From: Cytophagales bacterium
GTDB taxonomy: Bacteria; Bacteroidota; Bacteroidia; Cytophagales; Cyclobacteriaceae
Direction: 5' to 3'
Length of the DNA stretch: 64,000 nucleotides
Assembly: GCA_003500135.1 (NCBI GenBank)
Contig: DNTA01000310.1
Coordinates: 1 to 64,000, forward strand
How positions within the stretch are numbered: position 1 is the stretch's first letter; each line of letters begins with the position of its first letter. Positions 8,673 to 18,129 of the stretch are shown one piece after another. The notes beneath the pieces are model-generated. The model had not been told where the DNA came from and made no database searches. It saw only the letters and a program-made list of their open reading frames with translations. A program made the translations under genes and the position numbers.

Positions 8673-9680
8673 ATGAATAAGTTTAGCTGGTACCAGGCCT
8701 CCTCAGTAGAAGAAGCGTTAAAAGCTGTCAATTCTACGGTTTCTGAATCGCTCACTGCGAAACCGGGAACGGGCGCTGTTTTCAAATCAGGCGGTATTGA
8801 CGTACTGGATCTAATGAAAGAAGGTTTGCTACAACCGGAAATGATCGTAAACATCCGGGAAATACCGGGTTTGGATAGCATTGAAGATACAGCAGATGGA
8901 GGCCTTAAAATTGGTGCAAATGCCACGCTTGCTGAAATGATGGAAAATGAAAAGATAAAGCAGAACTATCAGGCCCTGTACCAATCGCTTAATCATGCGG
9001 CAACACCCCAACTTAGAAATATGGCCAGCTTGGGTGGCAACCTGGCTCAAAGGACGCGTTGCTGGTACTTCCGGTCGATCGATCATCAGTGTTTCAGAAA
9101 AGGAGGGAGTACCTGCTTTGCCAAAAACGGTATGAATGAGTTCCATTCAATCCTTAAAAATGGCATGTGCTCAAGTGTTCACTCTTCGTCAATTTCCACA
9201 GCTCTAATGGCTTTTGATGCCAAAGTGGAAATTACCGGCAGTAAAGGCAAACAGCGACTTGTCGATCTGGACGATTTTTTCATCCTCCCGGGCGATGATC
9301 CTTCCAGAGAGAATATCCTGAGATCGGATGAGCTAATTGCTGCAGTTATACTTCCAAAAATATCATCCGACACAAAAAGCATTTACAAAAAACAGGGAGC
9401 CCGGGAGTCATACGATTGGGCGCTGGCAGATGTGGCCATCGTGGCAGATGTGAAATCGGGCAAATGCTCCAAAGCGACAATGGCGCTTGGCGCAGCAGCC
9501 CCTGTTCCACTTCGAATTCAATACGCAGCGGATATGCTGGTAAATGAAAAAATAGATGAAAATATTGCCAAAGAAGTGGCCGAAGCAGCCATGGAAAGGG
9601 CTACACCTTTAGAGCATAATGCTTATAAGGTGCCTTTGTTCAAAGCGTTAATCAAAAGATCTGTTTTGCAACTAGCTTAA
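8673..9680 (+). CDS. FAD and [4Fe-4S] subunit of PaoABC-type aldehyde oxidoreductase
   Basis: The 335-residue protein has the FAD-binding fold of the CO dehydrogenase/xanthine oxidase medium subunit (KPGTGAVFKSGGIDV, ASLGGNLAQRTR). Between residues 130 and 166 it carries four cysteines (C130, C140, C148, C166) in a loop, matching the extra [4Fe-4S] cluster loop known in E. coli PaoB. This feature distinguishes the Pao type from ordinary xanthine dehydrogenases. Gene order is 2Fe-2S, Moco, FAD, whereas in E. coli the FAD gene is second. No PaoD/XdhC-like maturation factor is in the window. Confidence 0.88.
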   Translation: MNKFSWYQASSVEEALKAVNSTVSESLTAKPGTGAVFKSGGIDVLDLMKEGLLQPEMIVNIREIPGLDSIEDTADGGLKIGANATLAEMMENEKIKQNYQALYQSLNHAATPQLRNMASLGGNLAQRTRCWYFRSIDHQCFRKGGSTCFAKNGMNEFHSILKNGMCSSVHSSSISTALMAFDAKVEITGSKGKQRLVDLDDFFILPGDDPSRENILRSDELIAAVILPKISSDTKSIYKKQGARESYDWALADVAIVADVKSGKCSKATMALGAAAPVPLRIQYAADMLVNEKIDENIAKEVAEAAMERATPLEHNAYKVPLFKALIKRSVLQLA

Positions 9681-9681
9681 T

Positions 9682-9906
9682 ATGGAAAGGTTAAAAGAAC
9701 AAAAAATAAAATATTGCAGGTATTTAAGGGCTAAAAACCCATTCGGGTCATTGGAAGGAGGAGGAAATCCTTTTTTCTTTCCTGAAGATGCCAACACAAT
9801 ATGCTGGTGTATCAGAGGTGATGGTTCTATCGGGCCCGATCAGGGTGTGGTAGACCCGTTCACATGCCAAAGCGGTAGAAAGTGCTACGAACCACCACTC
9901 AAGTAA
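9682..9906 (+). CDS. Small cysteine-containing protein of unknown function in the oxidoreductase operon
   Basis: A 74-residue soluble protein with five cysteines (C12, C41, C43, C62, C68), glycine-rich and without a signal peptide. The ATG follows the stop of the FAD-subunit gene by one base, so the two are almost certainly co-transcribed and coupled. I do not recognise a family. The CxC and spaced cysteines suggest metal or cluster binding or a disulfide-held fold. Its position makes an accessory role in assembling or electron-coupling the oxidoreductase plausible, but that is inference. Confidence 0.6.
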   Translation: MERLKEQKIKYCRYLRAKNPFGSLEGGGNPFFFPEDANTICWCIRGDGSIGPDQGVVDPFTCQSGRKCYEPPLK

Positions 9907-10053
9907 AACAAGAAATTTCAGACCTGTACACAAATGAACATTTTAACTGTTCAAAAGCGATCAATAAAATACATTCGTGAGGTTTAGTTTGTTGATATTC
10001 AAACATTTGTAATTCTGGTACGGGGCTTGTAGACTTTTTGGATAAAAGCTGAT

Positions 10054-10254
10054 ATGAAAACAATTATTGCTGTATTGCTGTGGTTTATACTTTTTTCAAT
10101 TTCCTGGCCACTGGCGCTGATCCTGCTGTTTTTCTTCGTGTTGGCATGGATCATACTTATACCATTTAAAATAATCGGTTTTACCCTCGAAGCAATTTTC
10201 AAATTAATTGGCGCTATTTTATTGTTTCCATTTCGCGTGATCAGGTCACTTTAA
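10054..10254 (+). CDS. Small hydrophobic membrane protein
   Basis: The 66-residue protein is almost entirely hydrophobic, with two predicted membrane helices (about 5-35 and 40-60) and a short basic C-terminus. It has a normal ATG and ends four bases before the convergent IF-2-N-like gene. No family is recognised; similar tiny membrane proteins are common and mostly uncharacterised. A real gene is supported by its amphipathic pattern and the isolated intergenic position, not by homology. Confidence 0.5.
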   Translation: MKTIIAVLLWFILFSISWPLALILLFFFVLAWIILIPFKIIGFTLEAIFKLIGAILLFPFRVIRSL

Positions 10255-10258
10255 TTTA

Positions 10259-11155
10259 CTAAAGTTCATCATTTAACCAGGCCCAAAAACGGGTGATGGG
10301 ATTGGAATATTCCTTTTTGACCTTTTTTTCTACAGGTCGCGTTTGCGCAGGTCTTTTCTTTTTCTTTTTGGTAGTTTTGACCTGTGGGTTTTTACCCTGA
10401 ATCATTTGTTCATAGTGTTGGCGTTTTCTTTTTTTAGCTTCTTTAAGCGCTTTTTTACGTATTCTTTCAGCCTCTCTTTTTTCTTTCTCAAGCTTTTCAC
10501 TGTAACTCAGTGGGTTTTTGCCTTTGGAGTAATTTTTTTGTCGTCCCTTTTTTATTCTCTTCGGCCTTTTTGAAGGTTTATCTTTTTCTTCAGCTTGTGT
10601 TTTATCAATATCTTCCTCTTCTGCTTTTTCAGGCTCAATATTTTTCCGGGGTATTTCAGGAAGCTCTATTTTACCAACAATTTTCGGTCCGTCAAGCTTT
10701 ATTTTAGGAGCTCTGATCACCTCATTTTTTTCAGAAGCATCCAGTTCATCTTCGCGATTTTGCTGCAGCGGTTCATTCGGAAGCTCCCTGTTCTCCTCAA
10801 TATTCTCCGCTTGTTCAGGGCTTTCTGTATGATCATCAAATTCACTATTTACTTTTTCAGGTAAATCGGAATTTGAATCTGTTGCAATATTAGTAATTTG
10901 TTCAGGTTCGTGTTCACTATTCATATCGGGCAGGTTTTTGCCTGCATCATTTTCCGGAGTAGAGTAGTTAGTTTCAGAGGATTCGGAATAAAATTCGTCT
11001 TTATCAATTTTGAAATGATTAAGCACGTCCTCTACGTGTTCAGAGGTTAGCTTGGTGTTCTGATTCTGGTAGTCTACGTTGTTGCTGGACACCAAATAGT
11101 CCTGTATTTCTTTAACTGATCGGTTAATTTTAGTGGCAAGAACTGCAATCCTCAT
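10259..11155 (-). CDS. Charged, largely disordered protein with IF-2 N-terminal-like domain
   Basis: The 298-residue protein begins with about 50 residues (MRIAVLATKINRSVKEIQDY onward) that resemble the small N-terminal domain of translation initiation factor IF-2, a nucleic-acid or ribosome-associated fold. Residues about 55-170 are acidic and rich in E, N and S; residues about 190-285 are strongly basic with KKRK-type runs and a long charged helix; the end is NPITRFWAWLNDEL. There is no GTPase domain, so it is not IF-2. It may bind RNA or ribosomes, which is inference. It lies downstream of the minus-strand sensor gene with a 61-base gap. Confidence 0.65.
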   Translation of the reverse strand: MRIAVLATKINRSVKEIQDYLVSSNNVDYQNQNTKLTSEHVEDVLNHFKIDKDEFYSESSETNYSTPENDAGKNLPDMNSEHEPEQITNIATDSNSDLPEKVNSEFDDHTESPEQAENIEENRELPNEPLQQNREDELDASEKNEVIRAPKIKLDGPKIVGKIELPEIPRKNIEPEKAEEEDIDKTQAEEKDKPSKRPKRIKKGRQKNYSKGKNPLSYSEKLEKEKREAERIRKKALKEAKKRKRQHYEQMIQGKNPQVKTTKKKKKRPAQTRPVEKKVKKEYSNPITRFWAWLNDEL

Positions 11156-11216
11156 GGTCTCGTTTACTTGAAAAGCTCAAATATAGCAGATTTACTTCCA
11201 TTTAGTAAACCCTCGT

Positions 11217-13160
11217 TCAGGTGTTTTCTTTTTCAATCATTTCAAGATCTACCATTACATCTTTCCAGGCGTGAATATGTCCATGTTCTTCCTCATCGTG
11301 TAGGAAGTTATTAACTTTCTTTTTAAAGGCCCACACGGTGTTTTTCTGCAATTCAAGAATATTGGCCAGCTCTTCAAGCGACATATAATCTTCATGGTTT
11401 AGCACCACATAAAGGATATAAAAGGCTTTTACAAGCGGAAATTTTATGCCATGAAATAGGGTGTATGCAGTTGCTGATTCGTTATAGCCACATTTCGTGC
11501 AGCGACGGGCATATTTTTTATTACCATTGCTATATTTCTTATTTTCACACCTTCTGCAGGCATAGTTCTCATTCCATTTCATATGCGCCACTTGTTGCAG
11601 GCAGGTGTCTTCATTGGGAAAAACAGTGGTGAATTCATCAAATGTTAACTTGCTTTTTAGCATTCTGCCTTTCACAACACTTTTGAGTTTGCTCTTTAAT
11701 TTCCAGTTTTCGAGGTCGAGCATGCTGTTGATCATATAGATCTCATTGGATTGCTCTTTGAGCTTATCATAGCTCACTTCCAGAAGATGATTTTTCTCCC
11801 TTAATTCCCTTGTACGACTCGCTACTTTTTGTTCCAGCGATTGGTTAAGCTCTTCTTTCATTTTCAGGTTGTCCTCCTGTTCTTTCAGCATTTTTTGCAA
11901 TACCATATCGCGGTTGTGCTTCAGTATGCGAACGCGGTCGGCAAGGGCGAATGACAACAGTATCATTTCAATTATAAAAGCAATTCTGAGAGAGTAGTGC
12001 AGTACCGTATTAAAAGGAATATCCCCCCATAATACCAATGCTTTAATAAAAAAGCCAATAAAAAGAACGCCATAGGCAATAACAAAAAACCGGGCTGGTT
12101 GAAAACCCTTTTTCCATGCGGCAAAACCTGTGTAAAATATGAAGGCCATGATCATGATATCGGTGATCCTGTGCTCGAATATATCATTATCTATTAGTAA
12201 ACCATACAGAAACACGAAGCTTCGCACTACTATAAGGCCTATGAGCACTTTGTCGAGTGTAGGCGTATTTACCCTAGTAATAAGGAACTTCTTGGTAAAA
12301 AGTAGGGCAAAAAGAATTATGAAATAGAGAAATACCCCGTAGGCAATTTCGTTCCATGCCGGAAAATTGGGCCATAAATACTGAAAGGCAATCCCATCGA
12401 CACACATAGCATAGATACCTACACTTAATATGTAAAATATATAGTATAGATATTTCTTTTCGCGAATGATGGTGTACATCAGTGCATTGTAAATGCTAAT
12501 GATCAGTATCATTCCATAAAGCAGTCCGAAAAGGAAGTATTCATTTAAACTCCAGAATACAAAACGATTAACGGAACGAAGGGCAATACGAATATCCGCG
12601 AATCGATGAGAACGTATTTTTATATAATACGTGTAATGGCCCGGTGTGGAGGGGTTCATCATTACTTCAAAGTTTTTATGCTGAAAGGCTCGTTCATCAA
12701 ACGGCCTGCTGTCGCCCATAGGTAGCCTGATGAAGTCGTTTGCTGCCGTTGCTTGGTGTGATAGCGGTTTAAAGACTTCAATTTCATCTATCGTCTGGTC
12801 ATAAAACTCGATCAGCCAGTATTTGTGTGAAACACTATCCACCCTGAGGTCAAGCCTGATCCAATAATTCGCATTGTCAATAAACTGCCGGGGATTGTAA
12901 TTGGGATTGTATTGAAAAAGCTGGTCATCCGGCATTTCCAGGATTTGTTCAAAGGTGATTTCACCTTCCCTGTCTGCGAAGTAGGGGAGTTTGTTCAGCG
13001 TTAATATCCTTTGGTCTAAATGATCCCTGATTATGATGTCTTCAAAAAGATCGTCAGTCGGTGGTTTATCCTGAGCATAAGCGGAAATGGAAAAAAACAC
13101 CAAAAAGCTTATTATAAGGTTACGACATATCATTTGTAAAGAGTAAAATAATATTCTCAT
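11217..13160 (-). CDS. 7TM-DISM membrane sensor fused to IS1595-type zinc ribbon and helix-turn-helix
   Basis: From the ATG at 13160 this is 647 residues: signal peptide (to about 30, ending SISAYAQ), a periplasmic 7TMR-DISMED2-type domain (about 45-190, with LPYFADREGEITFEQILEM), seven membrane helices (about 205-415), and a coiled coil (about 420-495). The C-terminus is not a kinase, cyclase or LuxR domain. Instead residues about 505-620 match the N-terminal region of IS1595-family transposases: a C535-x2-C538...C554-x2-C557 zinc ribbon, then TLFHGIKFPLVKAFYILY and an HTH (MSLEELANILELQKNTVWAF). The DDE catalytic part is absent. Alternative starts are 13253 and 13133. It is divergent from SusC, so it is a candidate membrane-bound PUL regulator. 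Confidence 0.82.
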   Translation of the reverse strand: MRILFYSLQMICRNLIISFLVFFSISAYAQDKPPTDDLFEDIIIRDHLDQRILTLNKLPYFADREGEITFEQILEMPDDQLFQYNPNYNPRQFIDNANYWIRLDLRVDSVSHKYWLIEFYDQTIDEIEVFKPLSHQATAANDFIRLPMGDSRPFDERAFQHKNFEVMMNPSTPGHYTYYIKIRSHRFADIRIALRSVNRFVFWSLNEYFLFGLLYGMILIISIYNALMYTIIREKKYLYYIFYILSVGIYAMCVDGIAFQYLWPNFPAWNEIAYGVFLYFIILFALLFTKKFLITRVNTPTLDKVLIGLIVVRSFVFLYGLLIDNDIFEHRITDIMIMAFIFYTGFAAWKKGFQPARFFVIAYGVLFIGFFIKALVLWGDIPFNTVLHYSLRIAFIIEMILLSFALADRVRILKHNRDMVLQKMLKEQEDNLKMKEELNQSLEQKVASRTRELREKNHLLEVSYDKLKEQSNEIYMINSMLDLENWKLKSKLKSVVKGRMLKSKLTFDEFTTVFPNEDTCLQQVAHMKWNENYACRRCENKKYSNGNKKYARRCTKCGYNESATAYTLFHGIKFPLVKAFYILYVVLNHEDYMSLEELANILELQKNTVWAFKKKVNNFLHDEEEHGHIHAWKDVMVDLEMIEKENT

Positions 13161-13368
13161 ATGAAAAAAATACAATTTTATGATAATTGCAAAATTATGT
13201 GTAGAAAACTCTTGAAAAATCTGAAATTGTATGTAGATCGCATTATTTGTCATTGATATTGTGCTGCAATGTAAGAAAAAAAAATGTTTTTTTAATAGGA
13301 CATAAAAAAATATAATATCCTTATAGAGCGATTTAAAACGTATTCTGAATTGTTATTGATCTAATATA

Positions 13369-13385
13369 TAAGTGTCTTTAAGTGT
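13369..13385 (+). repeat. Direct repeat TAAGTGT, period 10
   Basis: TAAGTGT occurs at 13369-13375 and again at 13379-13385. The 10-base period is one helical turn, as expected for two protein subunits bound on one face of the DNA. It lies about 120 bases upstream of the SusC start. Confidence 0.4.
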
Positions 13386-13456
13386 ATTGTTACCAGAAAA
13401 ATTTGCTGCTGAAATATTTTTAATTCTATGGATAACACCTTAAAATAGTATCATAA

Positions 13457-13475
13457 TTACACCAGTGAGGTGTAA
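13457..13475 (+). promoter_or_regulatory. Palindromic operator-like site upstream of SusC
   Basis: A perfect inverted repeat, TTACACC-AGTGA-GGTGTAA, ends 28 bases before the SusC ATG. It could be a dimeric operator or, if transcribed, a small hairpin in the leader. It lies in a poorly structured AT-rich region, where a GC-containing 7-bp palindrome stands out. Confidence 0.45.
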
Positions 13476-13503
13476 GTTGGTACAATAAAAATACAATCAT
13501 AAC

Positions 13504-16500
13504 ATGAAGCACAATGTACAACTAATCCAAAGATTTTTGTGGATACTTCTATTGGTTGTCACAACGCAATCCTTTGCGCAGACAACTACGGTATCCGGAA
13601 AAGTAACCGATATGGAATCGGGAGAAGCCCTTGTTGGGGTAAACGTATTTATTAAAGGAACGCAAACAGGTACCATTACTGATATTAATGGTGAATACAG
13701 CTTACCTGCTGAAAGCAACGATGTGTTGGTTTTCAGTTATGTAGGTTATGTACCGGAAGAAGTTGCGGTCGGTAACCAAACCAACATAAATATAGGTATG
13801 GCACTGGACCTGAAAACTTTAGGTGAAGTAGTGGTAATTGGTTATGGTTCGATTGAAGAAAAGGATTTAACGTCCGCTATTTCAACAGTTGATTCAGAGA
13901 TCATTACTAAAACACCAACAGCACAACCTATGCAAGCCCTTCAAGGTCGTGTTCCAGGTTTACAAATTGTAAGTAATGGTGCTCCGGGTGGAGACCCCAC
14001 CGTGAGAATCAGAGGTATAGGTTCGTTTGAGGATAGCGGGGATCCTTTATATGTAGTAGACGGAATGTTTTTTGATGATATTGACTTCTTAAATCCATCA
14101 GACATTAAAACTATTTCAGTTCTTAAGGATGCATCTGCTTCTGCCATATATGGTGTACGCGCTGCTAATGGTGTCATTTTGATTGAAACCAAGTCAGGCT
14201 CATATAATCAAAAAGCAGAAATTGTATATGATGGATATTTCGGAATTCAAAATCCTCAGAATGTATTAAAAATGGCCAATACAGAACAGTTCGTTCAGTA
14301 TATTAATGAAGTAGGCGATCCGGCAGATTTATCTTTTATAGATGAAGCAATGCAGAGGTATGGACGAAGTAGGGTTAATCCGGATTTACCCGCCATCAAT
14401 ACAGATTGGTATGCTGAAATCATGAGCCCTGCGCCTATTCAGAACCATTCACTTTCCTTCAATGGAGGTAATGAAAATACTAGATACTCCATAGGTGGAA
14501 GTTTTTTCAGTCAGGATGGGCTTCTGAACGAAACACGCAATGAATTCAAAAGATTGAACTTCAGAACAAAAGTCGATGCAGACCTTAATAATTGGTTAAC
14601 AGTAGGTACAAATGTAAATGTAAGTGTCGGTCGAAGATACGATGGAAGTAATGCATCCTGGTTCAGCGCTTATCATACTGTTCCAACAATGCCTAAAATT
14701 GATGAACAAAATGATGAAGCCTATCCTGTTCAATTATCTAATGCCAGAATGCTAGGGTATAGAGGACGACAAAACCCATTTTATTCATTGTTGTACAATG
14801 ATAATAGAAATAATATTGCCAAAATAATGGGTAATTTCTATGCTGATATTACATTGATACCTGATAAATTAACCTTTAGAACTCAGTACAATTATGGTTT
14901 CGAAAACTTTAATAACAGAACGGTAAACTTCGAGCATTTTGATGGAGAAGAACTTAATCAGTCTTCAATCAGTCGAAATCATTTTACATCTTTCGATCAA
15001 ATCTTCAACAACGTTTTCACATACCGTAATGGTTGGGGTAATCATAATTTGACATTTGTTTTAGGACAGGAATATAGAAGTGAATACAATGAATTGCTAC
15101 GTGCAAATGCGACAGAATTATCTCCTACGCCAAACTTTGACAACGAACATTTATGGTATTTAGATCGAGGATTGGTAGGACCAGATGCAGCAGGTGACAC
15201 TGATGGAAGAACAATTTTTGCAAATCTTCAATATTTATCGTTTTTCGGAAGAATTGCATATAATTATGATGATCGCTATTTATTCTATACAACCTATCGT
15301 GCTGATGGCAGTAACAAATTTCAAAATGATTGGACCGATTTTATTACATTCGGTGGTGGATGGGTCATTACAGAAGAAAACTTTTTCGATGTAAATGGAA
15401 TTGATTTCCTAAAAATCAGAGGTAGCTGGGGACAATTAGGTAATGATGATGTACGTCCTGCTGCTGGAGAACCAACACTAGATATAGGTCGATTGACTGT
15501 TATCAATGGAGCACCCGTAGAAGGTAGAGTTCCAAACCCGGTTTTTGATTTTGTTGATCAACCTGAGACAGTTGAAGAAACCAATATAGGAATTACCGCT
15601 AGGTTTTTAAATGATCGATTATCTGTAGAGGCGGACTACTTCATCAGGGATTCCAAGAACTCTCCTGTTGTAGTTGAACAACCCTTGATTCGTGGAGCCG
15701 TTCGAAGAAGCTTCGGTTCAATACGTAATTCCGGTTTTGAATTGGTTGTAAATTGGAATGGAAATTTAGGTAGCGATTTCACCTATAATATAGGCGGTAA
15801 TTTGGCCACCTTGCAAAATGAAGTATTGGATTTAGGTGGACCGCAGTTTCTTCAAGTGGGAGGAGACTTTGTTCAAAGATCGACTATCGGCCAACCATAC
15901 TTAGCATTTTATGGATATGAGGTCGAAGGTGTATTCCAAAATCAAAGCGATATTGACAATAGTGGATATACCCAGGAATTTATTGATAATGCTTTCTTAG
16001 TTCCCGGTGATTTATAATTCAGAGACCAAAATGGTGATGGCGAGATCAATGATGAGGACAGGGTAGTTCTTGGATCATTCTTACCTGAACTGAGCTATGG
16101 TTTCAATATTGGTTTTAGTTACAGAAATATTGACTTTTCAGCATTCTTCCAGGGCCAGGCAGGTCATGAAATTCTCAACCGTAAAAGAGGCGAGTTGATC
16201 TATACCAATGATACAAACCTGGATGCTGAGTTGATTGAAAATCTTTGGAGGGGAGAGGGCACATCAAATAAATATCCTTCTGCTGCCGGATTACGCAAGG
16301 GTTGGAACCAAAACTTTAGTAGTTACTATATTGAAGATGGCTCATTTTTCAGGATCCAGAACGTTCAGCTGGCATATAATATTGTTGGCAACGAAATTGG
16401 AGGTAAGAAAATTCCTGATTTCCGTATAATACTAACCGCAGAACGGCCATTGACCGTATTTAACTATAATGGATTTAATCCGGAAGTTGCTAACGGGATC

Positions 16501-16560
16501 GACCGACAGGTTTATCCAATACCTGCGGTTTACACTTTAGGTTTAAATATGAAATTCTAA
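13504..16560 (+). pseudogene. SusC/RagA-type TonB-dependent receptor interrupted by an in-frame TAA
   Basis: The N-terminus is typical SusC: signal peptide, carboxypeptidase-like domain (VSGKVTDMESGEALVGVNVF), the GYGSIEEKDLTSAIS segment and a plug (ALQGRVPGLQIVSNG, IRGIGSFEDSGDPLYVVDG, SASAIYGVRAANGVILIETK). The frame stops at TAA 16015-16017 after 837 residues, in the sequence GDL-stop-FRDQNGDGEI. The same frame continues without shift to 16560 with a normal receptor ending (YTLGLNMKF). Read through, the product is about 1018 codons, a normal SusC length. SusC members usually have Lys or Arg where TAA stands, so one base change is enough to explain it. Either a recent nonsense mutation, a sequence error, or readthrough. 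SusD and all downstream genes are intact. Confidence 0.88.
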
Positions 16561-16573
16561 AAATATTAATATA

Positions 16574-18118
16574 ATGAAAATAAGAAACCAATTTCTAAAA
16601 ACACTGGTAGTATGGGCGATGCCGATGCTGTTCATGGTTTCGTGTGGTGATATTCTGGATGAATCTTTGGAAAATGAAGCTTTAGAAGGACAGGTGGACT
16701 ACACGATTTCAGAAGATATGGAACTTGTCATATATGGAGCATATGGTGAATTGAACTTTTTACAATGGGAAACTTTTCCTGTAATAGCAGTTAGAGGCGA
16801 TGATGTCAATGCCGCAGGTGACCAGTTTCCACTTATAGAAACAGATGAGTTCAGATACGATCGAAGTTTCTGGATGTACAATTCAGCATGGCAGAACTTA
16901 TATACAGATGTTGTACTCTGGAATTCTTCAATTGAAGCAATTGGAAAATACAAGGAAGCAGGTGCAAATGCTTCTCGTGCTGATCAGTATATTGCTGAAA
17001 TTAAAGTAATGAGGGCTTTTGAAATGCTTCAAATAGCACGCCTTTGGGGTAAAGTATTTATTGTTGAAGGTACTGATTTGACTGCCTTATTAGATCAGGA
17101 TGTAAGTACATTCGAAGAGGTGATGCAGTATATTTCCGATGATATGGATGACGCTATCCCTAATCTCCCAAATGTACGTCCAAATCAGCGGACTGATATT
17201 GAAAACGGAATAACTCGCTATACAGCCCTAGCAGTGAAAGCTATGGCCAATCTGGAGCTGAAAAACTGGCAGGGCGTGGCAGATGCGACTGGTGAGATCA
17301 TTGGATCTGGTCTTTTCGAATTGTATCCTGATTTCTACCAGGCATTCAATATTCCGGGTAAAAACAGTAACGAAAGCCTGTTAGAGCTTCAATACTCTGA
17401 TTTTGGTCTGAGTTCAGGTACTAGTACCAGGTATTTATGGAACTTCTTTGGCCCTTCAGACTATACACCAGCTGTAGAAGGTATTGGTGGTGGATGGGGA
17501 TTTTGGGAGCCATCGGTGAAATATATTAAGTTTATGATAGATCGTGGAGAGCAGGAACGTTTGGTTGGAAGCGTAAACTTTACGCCTGAGGGAATTGCGG
17601 AACTTGAGTCTGATGCTGCATATAATCCAGTACCAGCCTTCATCACCAACGTGTCACCTGATGGAGATGTTTTTAACAACCATCCCAGGTACAATTTCCA
17701 AAGTACAAAACACTACTTGCCTTCTACTCAGATGACTCCGGGAAGGACAACATTTGGTGAAAACAATAATTTCAGGGTAATTCGATACTCTGAAGTATTG
17801 TTGATGCATGCGGAAGCGCTGGTTTCCGGTGCGAGCAGCAGTGTAATGAGCGCTGATGAAGCGGTGAACGAAGTTCGTAGCCGAGCAGGACTGCCTGCTA
17901 TAAGTGGCGTGACACTCGACGAAGTGTTGGACGAAAAATATGCGGAATTTGCCATGGAATGGGGAATTCGTTTTTATGACCTGGTTCGTCATAACAGAAC
18001 TTCCGAATTGGACTATGCAGGCAGAACCTATAACGAAGGAGAAGATAGGTTTATTCCTTATCCATTATTGCAGTTAGATCTGTTACCGCAATTGAAGGAA
18101 ACAAATAATAACGAATAA
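16574..18118 (+). CDS. SusD/RagB-family glycan-binding lipoprotein
   Basis: The 514-residue protein has a lipoprotein signal (lipobox MVSC, Cys about 24) and the helical TPR-like SusD fold, with an N-terminal part through KVMRAFEMLQIARLWGKV and the SusD C-terminal region (FRVIRYSEVLLMHAEALV, MEWGIRFYDLVRH). SusD forms the lid of the SusC channel on the cell surface and binds the glycan. It starts 13 bases after the true SusC stop at 16560, which supports reading the SusC gene through to that position. It is directly followed by a LamG lipoprotein that is likely part of the same surface complex. Confidence 0.93.
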   Translation: MKIRNQFLKTLVVWAMPMLFMVSCGDILDESLENEALEGQVDYTISEDMELVIYGAYGELNFLQWETFPVIAVRGDDVNAAGDQFPLIETDEFRYDRSFWMYNSAWQNLYTDVVLWNSSIEAIGKYKEAGANASRADQYIAEIKVMRAFEMLQIARLWGKVFIVEGTDLTALLDQDVSTFEEVMQYISDDMDDAIPNLPNVRPNQRTDIENGITRYTALAVKAMANLELKNWQGVADATGEIIGSGLFELYPDFYQAFNIPGKNSNESLLELQYSDFGLSSGTSTRYLWNFFGPSDYTPAVEGIGGGWGFWEPSVKYIKFMIDRGEQERLVGSVNFTPEGIAELESDAAYNPVPAFITNVSPDGDVFNNHPRYNFQSTKHYLPSTQMTPGRTTFGENNNFRVIRYSEVLLMHAEALVSGASSSVMSADEAVNEVRSRAGLPAISGVTLDEVLDEKYAEFAMEWGIRFYDLVRHNRTSELDYAGRTYNEGEDRFIPYPLLQLDLLPQLKETNNNE

Positions 18119-18129
18119 AGTATACGACA

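Larger units (their letters stand above)
13161..13503. promoter_or_regulatory. AT-rich divergent intergenic region between sensor and SusC
   Basis: About 340 bases without a gene. It must hold the promoters of both the sensor gene (leftward) and the PUL (rightward). It is very AT-rich and contains a two-fold direct repeat at 13369-13385 and a perfect inverted repeat at 13457-13475, listed separately. No convincing TTTG/TAnnTTTG promoter pair could be fixed by eye. Confidence 0.5.

Noticed and set aside
16195-16560. Separate 121-residue gene after SusC
   Set aside because: It is in the same frame as SusC and encodes the missing barrel C-terminus; it is the tail of the interrupted receptor, not an independent gene.
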